Source: Numida meleagris (Eukaryota > Chordata > Aves > Galliformes > Numididae). From it: 64,000 nt of DNA. Positions 26,662-38,600 of the stretch are shown here, in pieces; within the stretch, counting starts at the first letter, position 1, and the number at the start of each line of letters is the position of its first letter. Where the stretch lies: positions 13,749,101 to 13,813,100 of the forward strand of contig NC_034438.1 in the NCBI RefSeq assembly GCF_002078875.1, in the 5' to 3' direction. The notes below the pieces were generated by a model. It worked only from the letters and a program-made list of their open reading frames with translations, ran no database searches and was not told where the DNA came from. Both the position numbers and the translations under genes were made by a program.

Positions 26662-29600
26662 GTAGTAATATGAAAACAGTGGAGGAAGGAGGAAAAGAAT
26701 GAGAAGTCATTCTTATAACCTACTCATATCTAGGTTGCTCCAAAAGTAATGCCTCCTGTTTATTTCCTTGGAAACTGAAACAGCTACAAAGAGTGCAATA
26801 ATGCTATTTTATAAAGCGAATTTGCAGCTACAGACACTCCTTTTCAACATAGTCACCACCACTGGCTCTGCATTTTTGCAAGCAATGAACAAGAACCTAT
26901 ATGCTGCGCTCATAAAAATCTGCACCAGCGTAGACAACCCACTGTTGCTGTTGCCGCTGCTGAAACACACCACCCACAGCCTCACTGTGCTCACATCCAC
27001 TGGCTGGTCTCTACAAACATTCAGCAAGTGTCCGTGAATGTCAGTGAGTGCCATTTTTTTCCACATGGAGGAATTCAGTGCCACACCTTTGCTTCATACA
27101 CACTTCCATGTCAGACACCATTGTGTCAGGCTGCCCCTCTGCTGCCATCTGTCTTATGGCAACAAAATGTAACGGGATATTGGTTGGAAGGTTCAGCCTC
27201 TACTGCCGTACCACCAGCATCTGCCTGTGACGTTGTGGGCCAACATAATAGGATATGAGGCATTACTTTTGGAGCAGCCCTCCTATATGCCTGTTACCTC
27301 ACTGTTACAAATTTTTCACTATAATACGAACAATAATGTATCTAAGGGCACAAAACTGTGTTTTGAGTGCATATTTTTGAATTGATGTGTTAATTATCAA
27401 GCTTTTTGCAGTCATAGACTTTACATGGGAATTAAGTAAGAAAACATTCTAACCAAATGTAGGTCCCAGTTGCAGAATCTGAAATTGAACTCTGTATGAG
27501 TTGGGAAAGGAGTTTCTAATAGGGAACCTCAGTTTGCTCCTTAACAATTTAACACATAGCTGTGATATTGATTATGTCTATGTACAGAAGAAGAGTTTGT
27601 ATGCAAGCCGTTTTCAGTTTTTATTAAAGTTGTATGAAACCTTCATTGGTCAACTGCTAGACTGAAGTCTGAATGTGCAGGTCTGGGTAAAAACCACACT
27701 CTGAGACTAGGGATTATGTTTCACATAGTTCTGTTGAATTCAGATTCACATTCCACTGAAGTTTTTGTAAATTTCTGCTTGTTAAAATGATTAGCCAGAA
27801 AGAGGAGATACACATTACCAGTAATGGCTAATTGGGAAACAGAAGCCTTTTTGCTCACAGGAACAGGAGAAGGATGTGAGTTTCTTTTCCACCTAATGTA
27901 CTGGTTTTCAACCTTTCTGATTTACAGAAACTTCCTACAGATGGTAATACATTTGCTCAGGAAACAAGATTGATGGCAAGGCTTGTTTTCTTCCTCACTT
28001 TTCTAAGACCTCCTAGAAATACAGGGATCCAAATCAAAAACACTATTTAAGTGTAAATGTTGAGCTGACAATGTCAGTGGCATGAAACTCAGTTCCACAT
28101 ATGTTGAAATGATCACATATTTCATCTTTGCTCCAAAAATTAGTATACTGCAGTAAAAGATGTGAACTGAAAAACCATGTTAGAAGTATTTCTGCTTCAA
28201 CGCGCAAGCAATATTTAAGGCTCAGGATTGAACTTTATCAAGTTTAACACAAGCTATAGCATCTGAAGTGTCTGACCTTTATTAAGTCCTGGCTTTGGCA
28301 GAGCTACAGCATTTCCTTTAAAAAAAGTGTCTGGTCTCATCAACGAAGCGCGAGGCTCTTGCTTAGTGGCACAAATGCTTCTGTTTCATTTATGTAGCAT
28401 CTGTCCTTTTTACTTCTTAAGGACCCACTCCAGCACTGAAGGATGCAATTGGAATAATTGTTTAAGCCTAATCCTCCTCCTGTACAGTATGAACAACTCT
28501 AAGTAGGGAAAAGCATTTACATTATATTTTTAGCAAACCAAGACTGTAAGTTCTCAAAAGATCCCTTTCAGTCTATATTTGGGCTGAGAGATAGTATTGA
28601 GAGAAAGAACAGGAATGGTATCTGTTCACTCTGAGATTTTTTTTTCCCAAAGTGACTTCAGAAATAATGCATAAAAATCTGTCACTTTTCTTGTAGAATA
28701 TTTCTAATAAACTAGTTGTTCCCATTTTGCTGTAACTGAAGGATTTCTATAGTTTGTACCTTCTGAGTCATTTTGGCTTGGTCATATGAGAATCACCCTA
28801 CAAAAGCCATAGCAACTCTTAGTCTGAGAATTCACATCACTCTTCATAACTGCTGGTTTCTCTTTTTTTTAAGAGATTAAATGAAATATATGAATATGGC
28901 ATCTTCTCCTACAATTCTTTCATTTACAAAGAGCACTAGTAAGTTTTTTAACAAAAGAAGAGTGGAAAAAAGGGTTTTTTGCTACTACTTCCAGTGTTTT
29001 AGAAGTTCTTTATCCCAAGTGAGATAGCTCTTCCTCACTGCCAGCACTGTATTTCTTCTCTTTCCTTTTACATCCTGCAGATCTGGGTTGTTCTGTGCCA
29101 GCATTTGCCCTCAGTCACTTTCATGTGTGAGTAGTAAGTGTCCCAGTGCCTACACTCCCATCCTGATCACCAGCGAAAGTCCATTGCCCATAGTTTTGCA
29201 AGTGGTGCAGTGCTGATCGGCCTTGAGGTCTGGCTTTCAGTGTTTTGGATCTCATCATATAGATAGGTGCCTTATCGCAATTAATTTTGCCTGAAGAACA
29301 GTTGCTTAAATGCATGTTAAATTGACACAGGCTCTCTGACTGTTCTTTCAGAAATGCCATCCAAAGCACAGAAATGCCATTAGCAGTACATGAGATGTTT
29401 ATGTAGGTTGCTTGAATAGTGGTTTGACTTCACTGTAAATCACAGGAAGTACTGACACATATTTCTCAATTCCGTAGAAGATATGACTTATCAACAGCAT
29501 GTCTTCTAATATCTATAATTTGTACTTTGTAAAATCCATAAATCTCTCTCTTACATATCCTATGTTTTTGTTGTCATTCTAGGAATGATGAAAACTGGAA

Positions 29601-32600
29601 AGAATGTCCTGATTATATCACTGCAGGCGAAAATAGCTGTTACTTCAACACGTCCTACACCTCGATTTGGATACCGTATTGTGTTAAGCTTGCCAATAAA
29701 GATGAAGTATTTGATGAAAAATGTTTCAGTGTTGATGAAATAGGTACCCTTCCATTATGCATTTTATCTCGGTAGTTTTATTACTGCAGTAGGTGTGATT
29801 CTGTAAGCTTTCATACTGTATTTGAATTCTCCCCCTGAGAATGGTTTCTAAAAGATACTACATATAGGAGGCAATTTGGATTTGTAAAATATGTAATGTG
29901 ATTTGCATCCAGATAATAGTGCCACTGTTGAGAGCAAGCTAAAACAGTAAAAGCAAATATGTCATTTTACGTTATGAATACCAATGCTCTCATGCATGCA
30001 TCGGTGTTTACCTTCACTGTCACTCTGAGCCCTTTCTAGTGGGTACTGTATACCCTTGGTCAGTGTGAGCAAGGATGGTCCTAAAGTCTTGATTCTGCAA
30101 GATTCTGGAAGCCAGTAGATTTTTGTTCCTGAACCAAATAGACTTCTGTTCCTGAATCAAAACATCTGCAGACTCGGGAGGTTTAGCTTTTCTAGGCTAG
30201 ATTTTACATTTATTGCAGTATGAATTGTGACTGGGACTTCCAGACATTTTTGCTAGTCCGTATCAGTGGTGTATGCACATGCAGTTAAGACTGTATTCCT
30301 ACAAGTGACTAGAGTGTACTCACTGTACCCTTTTGTTCAGCTGAGGAAAACCAGAATCACTTTTCAGATACTGTTTTTCAGTCTATTTCTACATTATTTC
30401 TGAAGTTGTTACCAAATATTTGTATTCTGTATGACTTTAATTATTGTTTTTATTTATCAAGAGAACTAAGTATAAATAAATAGTTTATGTCAGAGTGTTT
30501 TATAAGCCACTCTTGGAAATAATAATTAAATAGGTAATACATTCTTAGTTTTCTTTGTTAACTGTTCAGGTTAGATTTATGTAGAGCATGTCTACTGCTG
30601 GTGGCCAGGTACCTTCTTGTCATCAGACTTTTAGTGATTTTGTCATTGACTCATAGGTTTAGACTTTAATCAACAAATGTGTGGTTAATATACTTTTTTT
30701 AGTCTTGAAATAATCTAGTAGTGTGTAGTAAGGATGGTCATTTTGATTTAAAACTGGTTGTTTTATTCCAAATACTCTGTTTAAACAGTACTACCCGATC
30801 CCCCTGTGCACCTTAACTGGACTCTGCTAAATACTAGTCAAACTGGGATCCATGGGGATATTCAAGTAAGATGGGATCCACCACCAACAGCAGATGTTCA
30901 GAAAGGATGGATTACTCTGGAGTATGAATTGCAGTACAAAGAAGTTAATGAGACAAAATGGAAGGAGGTATGAAGCAAATATTTATTATGCAGTCCAGTG
31001 CAGGCTTGTTCTGCCCCTACCCCATTTGTCCTGCTTTCAAAAGCTGCAAGTTCGTAAATTCTAATTAGATGATACCTTAAATCTTAAACAATAAACACAC
31101 ATTCTTCTGAAACTTTCTGGCAAACATTTTAACTTTATAAATCAAGATGGCTGGCATACAAGAATGATAATGAGACCCTGAAATCCCTGTGTTATATTAT
31201 AAAGTATAGCAGTAATCAGATGTATAAAGGTTTTCAAGGATAAAATATTTATCTGTTGTTTTTGCTAAGCCTCAGCTATTTGAAAACGTGCACAGTATTT
31301 TTAGTACATGGAACAGAAATTTTATGTCTGGAAAATGCCATCATGTCTGTCCAGATTCTAAAAGTGTTCTAATATTTGTAAATATTGTTTTAATGAATTT
31401 TTTAAAAGATTGAATTATGATTTAAAATTAGATACAATAAGCTAATAAAATCAAGGCATTGGTAAAACATACAGATTTCATACAAGACAGAAATGTATAA
31501 TTTGTGAATGTATAGGTAGTCCATGAAAGTGTGGGGTGTTTACTCCTCAAATCTTTTACATTTTCTTCTAAAAATCACTAACTTTTCATGGAGTTTTCCT
31601 GTTACGGGGAAAATAATTGTACCCAGCTTACCTGAATGTATATATAAGGTTTACTGCCAGGATGTTGTAGAATATTTGCATATGTAGACTTTTTTCTGAA
31701 TACCTGCCCAATTTAATAAGAATATCAGAGCAAAACTCTTCCTTTATTTTCTTACTAGAATGAACTGAGGTAAATGACAGAAGGAGAGCAGATAATACTG
31801 CTGAGAATTTGTCTTAATCTGCAGAAAGCAGGTTTACCAACTGAAACGTAGCTAAGTTGGTTTGTTTGGCCTTCATCAGTGACAGACCTTGGACTCCTTC
31901 TCTCCTCTGATCCTTTTCAGTGTTGCATTTTTCTGTTTATCTTCCCCTTGTTGGTAAGAGTAAAGCCAAACAGGCCCTACATTGTCTGTAACTTTTTCCT
32001 AATATTTGCCTGAATTTATTTCTGTATTTGTCTAAGCTATATTTTCTGTATTATCTCTATATTTAAAATGACTTGGATTAACTTTTTGCTATAAATCCTT
32101 AACATGAAAATCTGCTGAATTCTTGTTACATTTACAAAATCAGATGGCAATATAGATACCTCTTTAAAAATGCAGTTTTTATTTTTTTTATAATCCTTTA
32201 GATATCAATCATGTAAATCCCCTTCTAAACTTTTGTTCTTACTCCAGTACCATTAATAATTCCTGTATGCCATGGGAGTGATTCTCCCCAGGACGGCAAA
32301 GCTTGAAGTTCAGTGTTTCTTCTTGCAGAAAACAGATACTGCTGAATACTGTATTTGCCTCAAGAAAAGGAGTATTTTCATTGTACTGGAGCTGTATGTA
32401 TTGTGTGTTGCTGCACCTTTTGTTTTAAAACCACAAATGTGGCATTGAGCCCCAATCAATTAGAATACAAACGCCAAATTTCCGATCAAAATCTTGCTCT
32501 GAACGAAGAATAGCAAAATTCCTAATAACAGTAGTGGAGTAGCAGTTTCTCCCTTTGCATTCGTTGCTACAAATACCTTCTAAACTGAGTGTTGAAGCAG

Positions 32601-35600
32601 TAAAGAAAGGGATGTCAAGTTATGCTTCAATTTAATTACTAGTTTTTTACTCAGAAGATCATCTCAGAGTACATAGATACATCATAATGATGTTTAATCC
32701 AAAAAAATAACATAGAAAAGAATTAACTGTGCTTAAATTCTATTTAATTCCCCTTGCTGAATCTTGTTATTTTTCAGAGTTTTGGGGATTAACCTGTTTG
32801 ATTTTTCACATACATCATTCAATCTTTCATTCAGCTATCTTGCAATTTCAGGTCACTTGAGTTCCACAGCCACAGTAATTCTACTTCGTGTTGTTCAGCT
32901 CTGTGTTCTGGCCTGCATACTGCCTTTTCCAAGTGCTGCTGTTATCTGGGGTACATAAAGTTCTGTGTGGCCAGCACCCCTCTCTTAAGAATCTCCATTA
33001 AATGTTCCAAAAAAAAAAGTTATATACTGTAAAACATGAGTGTGCTATTTTTTGTGGCTTCCAAGCACAAAATGAGCAGAGTAGTATAGATCATATTCCC
33101 TTCTCAACACTTTCCATCTGGATTGGCTTCCATTATTAGCAGAGAAAAGCAGTCTGTCTGTGATCGCTGCCTCATCCAAAACCTGACTGGTCACCTCTCA
33201 GAACACTTGCATCTACAGGCATCAAGGATGACAAGTATTCCACAGATCATGTCTAACAACAGAATGTGTTTTGAGTGTGGATTGTGCAGCAGTAGTGATT
33301 ATTGGAAGGTACTGATCATGCTTCTTTGAAGTCGCCAGTGGCTGTTGTTTTTCAGGTGTTCTACTTCTTACCCCCAAGGAGTTCTGCCAGTATCAACCTT
33401 CTGAAATAAACACAGAATATAACATCTGCCACATGGACTTCTATTTTGTGCATTTTCCTCATTTTCTCTATACTTTCTATACTTTCTGTACTTATGTCAG
33501 AGCTAAAATACTCCTAGAGGAGGAGGAGAAGAAAGGAGTGATTCCATGTATTAAGACCTCCAATATGATTTCCTACATAGTTTGATACGCAGCAGCAAGA
33601 ATGTTGCAACTAATACAGGCATCTCAAGACCTACAGTGTAATGCCAGCTCTACCAGAGTATTTTTGCATTATCTCAGTGTATGTATACTTGAAGGTTTTG
33701 GGAGCTATGCAACCTTCGCAAAATAACTAGATTCATTAGATGCAATACATTTGGTTTTTAAGCCTGTAAAGCATTTTTCTTCTTAAAATTAATTCTTCAG
33801 TGAGAATTGCAGTTGTTTTAAGGTTCCTGTGTTATTTTAGCAAGTTTTTTAGCATTGTGAAGCTAATTATGTTGTATCTTAACAGTAAGGAGGATCTACA
33901 ACTTGGTAAAATGAGCAGAGATGGTCACAGCTGCCTTTCTTCACTGAGTATTTAGAGAGTATTGATTCTTCTCTGAATCACAGCAAAGTCCAGTGACTAG
34001 CTAGTAAGACTGAAGTAAATGGTGTGACTTTTCTCTGAACTCTTCTCATTGTATCCTTAATGTGCCAAGTAGAAAAAATGCCTTTAAATGTTTATTTCTG
34101 AAATCAAGCAGCAGTGTAAACTTGCTGGTACAATTCACACACAAATACATCACAGCCTTTCTGTCTTTGCAGTTAGAACCCAGGCTCTCAACAGTGGTTC
34201 CTCTGTATTCTCTGAAGATGGGACGAGATTATGAGATCCGAGTCCGATCAAGACAACGTACCTCCGAAAAGTTTGGGGAGTTCAGTGAAATCCTCTATGT
34301 TTCTTTTACTCAAGCAGGCATTGAATTTGTTCATTGTGCTGAAGGTAAATAAGAGAAGTGTATCAGAATGTTCTTACAACCATTGCCACCTTTTTGGTTT
34401 TTTTCCTCCATACTTTTGATGTTGTATACTTGAATGGGTTGATAGTTCAGCCTACCACGTGCAAGTCATTTGGTGAGATTAAGAGTGTGCAAATTCCATA
34501 GACAGGTTCAGAAGTAAATTCAGCAACTGTTTCCCAGCTCATTGGCGTGCAAAAGCACAGGGAGGTTTGAGGATCAGAAGTAATAACTGCTCCTACGCAT
34601 GCTATACATCCTAAAATAAAGACAGATAAACCTCACCTTTCATTGTGTAAGCGGAGCACTCCAGCAATGAAGAGGGAATTGTCACTTCTATTAAGGTGTT
34701 ATACTATTTACTAAGTCTGTTATCGGAATGCTCTGCCTTCCTGATCTGCCTGATCTGATCAAGGACAGTGTTTTTCTAATTCTTTCTTTTGTGCTTATAC
34801 TTGTTTTAAAACTGCTCTTAAAAACAGAAGAAGCAATCACTGGGCACTGCATTTTTTCTATCAAAAGAATTAACAGTGCCTTTTCCTAAACTTTTCACAA
34901 TATGAACTCTTCAGTAAATTATTTTAACAGACTGCTTCACTTCATTTTCTGAAGTATCAATGGAAATAAAAACAACTTGTAACTGTTATCTTTCACAGTC
35001 TTGCTGGAGTCCCCTTTTTAACAGCTTGTATTACCTGTTTTATGTAAATAGCTAGTGTTCTGCCAAAATGGTTTTGTTAATGCAAATTGATCTGCACGGC
35101 CTGTGTTCTCATATAAACAAAAAATACTATGAAAGTCAAAGGCCAAGCAGTTTCCTTCATTCACTACAACCCACGTTCTGCAGGTGGATTCATATCTGTA
35201 CTTGTCATACGGCAGCAGTGATCTTATTTGAAGGTCAGTTCTCCTCCATCTGCAGAATTGCTAGATTGTGGCACAAGTTGGATGTTCACAAATGAAAACT
35301 GCGGAAGTACAGAATGGCTCTGGCAAAATATTATATTCCTTGTTTTGCATTTCACCTTCAGGAACACATATTTGACATTTTCCATGTTAAGAACTTAAAT
35401 TCACATATAATAATCTATTTTTTTAAGCAGCTGGACTCCAGTCTTACTAATGTTAGAAGTTACTGGTTCTACATTAGAACAGAGTCCTGTCCAACACAGA
35501 CATAACCTTATAGAACTTCAAATAGTCATGTTTGAAAATATGAAGTCAACATGTTAACCTGGGAGCAGATGCCTAAAACTGAAAATTTCTTTTTCCTAAA

Positions 35601-38600
35601 AGGCCATATGTTCATGTATAGGCCACTATACATGCTGTTTTAAAGCTTCCTGCCCAGTATTTTTTGATCCCAAAAGTGAGTGAAGTTTGAATATAAAATT
35701 TAAAATTGGGAACAAGTGAGGAGAATCTTAGGATACAACCAGAATAAATTTTTCTATACTTTGTACTCTGCAGTGTCAGCTAAAATGGAATTGAATTCAC
35801 AATTCACAACTGACATTACAATAACCAACTGACATTATTTAAAAGACAAAACATTTTGTTTATCAGCAGTTCCTCATCCCTGCCAGATCTCTTTTATCAG
35901 TGGCCTAAAATTCTCTCCATGTAGCTGCATGCAAGGTAAAAAACTTTTTTTTTTTTTTTTTGCAATTGATACAGCTCACAACATAATTAATGTTCTACCT
36001 TTAGAAAAAGTGGTATTACAGTTTTTGATGCCCCCATGGCACCCATGATTTAGCAGAGTTACATGCTGTTAATAATGTTCTCTCTGCTTGGGCTAGCAGA
36101 AGCAGTAACACGGGCTACAAAGGGGACTACTTCGTAGCATGTTCCTGGCAGGCAGAATTTTTCTCCTGTCTGCTTTTGCTATATATATTGTCTGTGCTAT
36201 CATCTTGCTCATATCAAAAAGTTCAATCTCTTTTTGCAAGCAGTCTCAGTGGACTCACAAATGCAGCATGGAAACTACTGATATCAAAGAATGTTTTTAT
36301 TTTTCCTGCTACAGAACTTTCACATTTCTGTAACTAAAAATTTTCCTATCAGTTTTTATGACTTCAGAATTCTCAGGTGGCTGCAGGGAAGGTGGAAGTT
36401 GAAGATGCAACAGAGATGCAGATTCTTGCTAATGTTTCTGTTCTGTGTTTCCAGAAATCGAGTTCCCCTGGTTTTTAGTTGTTATCTTCGGAGTGTGTGG
36501 GCTGGCCGTAACAGCGATCTTAATCCTGTTGTCCAAACACCCAAGGTAGAGAGGTTTATCTGTTATATTTCATTTATTCATAGTCTAAGAAAAGGGTGCT
36601 TCAACTTCATCACATCTTTGGAGCTAGAAACCATTTTGACAATCACTGTCCATCCTCTCAAGTTACGTGAATGCTGGTGTATGTGCGTACTCGGCTTTGA
36701 GCAGGAGGAGTCTGACTATGCTGACAGTTCCTGTTCCTTCTGGATTGCAGAGCATTTTATAATACGGTATTTACTTAGTATACTTAGACTTTGAAGGCAG
36801 TTGTTTTTCTTTAAGTAAGTCCATTCAAATTTAGTAAATTGTATTTTTTACACATTCTGCTCAAAAGTTTCACTCAAACATATGGCTGTATATTTGGATT
36901 TGTTCTAAGGCTATTCCAGTAATCTGACTATTTCTTCACTGAGCCAAGGGAAAGAGCTTGAGTCATAGAGCAGTATTTGGTATCTGTGGATAGACTGTGC
37001 CTCCTATAAATAACTGGGACAAAGTAAAACAAAGCTCAGGATTATGTCATTTATAAAAATGACACAGTGACACATTTATAAGAATGACATAATGGTCTCA
37101 GAGTGAATTCAGTCCCTAAAATAAGTGTTCAGGGACAGCTTTTGACAGAATTAATTCACTTCAGAGCAACACCATTGTCTAGCCACAGTGCACATATACA
37201 TGTTGTCAGTAGTCTTATATATACACATTGAAAATGAACACTGAGGTGTTTTCTGCGTACCAGCTAAGGACAAGTCACTGAAATGAAAACAAGATGGTGC
37301 TGAAAAAATAGGTTAGGCAAGCAGCATTGCATTTTAGAACTGCTTAACTTCCAGTAGGCCACTCCCTGCAATAGCAGAAGCTCTGTGTGTCAGTTGGGTG
37401 CGAGATGTCACATGTGGGACTGGGAGCTTACTGTTCAGCACACAGAGCAAGGAGTAGCTTGTTCTCAAAAAATCCCAACGGCTATAGCACGTCTCTAATC
37501 ACAGCTCATTTCATGCTAATAGTGATTGCTGAAGGAGGCTTTTCTCCAGCAATGACTCTATATCTGGCATGTATTTCTGGACCTGTGGGCTTCCACCCTT
37601 CAAACTGGTGCATGTGGTGGTGGGAGTGACAGCATCTCTTGCAGGAACACAGGCTTCTTAGATTTCCAGTAATGCAAAATATCCAGGACACACTTCTTCC
37701 TGTATCTGAAAAGATCCCAATTCATTTTTTTTTCAACTTTGATTTCACAAATTCTGAACCAGGCTCCTTAGGACAGATGCCATAGGATCAAGCCTTGAGA
37801 CACACAGACTAGAGTTACCTGCAGCTAAGAAAGGAGCCTCCTGAACTAGTTCTCGAGTCAGTGAGTGGTAAAATCCTTGGGCTGTGTCATTAGATGGAGT
37901 TCCCAATCCTGTCAGAATATCTGATGTGTGGATTCAGCTGGAAATGCAGATCTTAAATTAGTACTTTGAGATCCCAGCCAGTGCACAGCTAGCACAATCC
38001 CTCCAGGGAACAGGTGGAAAATTGCTGGATTTCTGGCTTTCATTGAAGCTTACTGGACAAAACTGTAGAGTCTACCAAAAGCAAAAATAGATGGGGAATG
38101 CGTGCCTTCCATAGTTAAGCAGAAGGTGCCTAAATTTTTCACTTAGACCTCTTAAGGCTCCTCCAGTCCTCCTTGGACAACAGCAGGGTCAATAACAATG
38201 CAGCAAAATCAGTGCTGGGATTTGGTTCTGCAGTTCTCACAGTTTACCTTCTAAAATACAGAAGTAATTCAGTATGAAGAGAATGCTCAGTTTCCCTTTT
38301 GGGAGTACAATTTACATGTTAGCAAAAGAAACAGAGAGGTAAAATGGAAGAGGATAGGCATGACCATAGGTGAATTATTATTGTTATTTTCTCAGAGAAT
38401 TTTAAATTCATTTTATGAAGGACTAAAATAATGTCTCCACAGCCTGAACATGCATAAGCAAGTTCTTCCTCAACAATGATAAAACCTTCTTGTTATTATA
38501 TATTAATTCTTGCATCAATAACTGTCAAACAGATGACAAAATATTGGCCTCTCCAACTTTCTCTGTTACCCTCTTTAAATTAATAGGGCTCATGCAAGAC

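Noticed and set aside
36291..36794. 167-codon open frame overlapping GHR exon 8
   Set aside because: It is in a different register from the receptor; only the exon 8 frame with its splice sites continues the protein, so the long frame is incidental.
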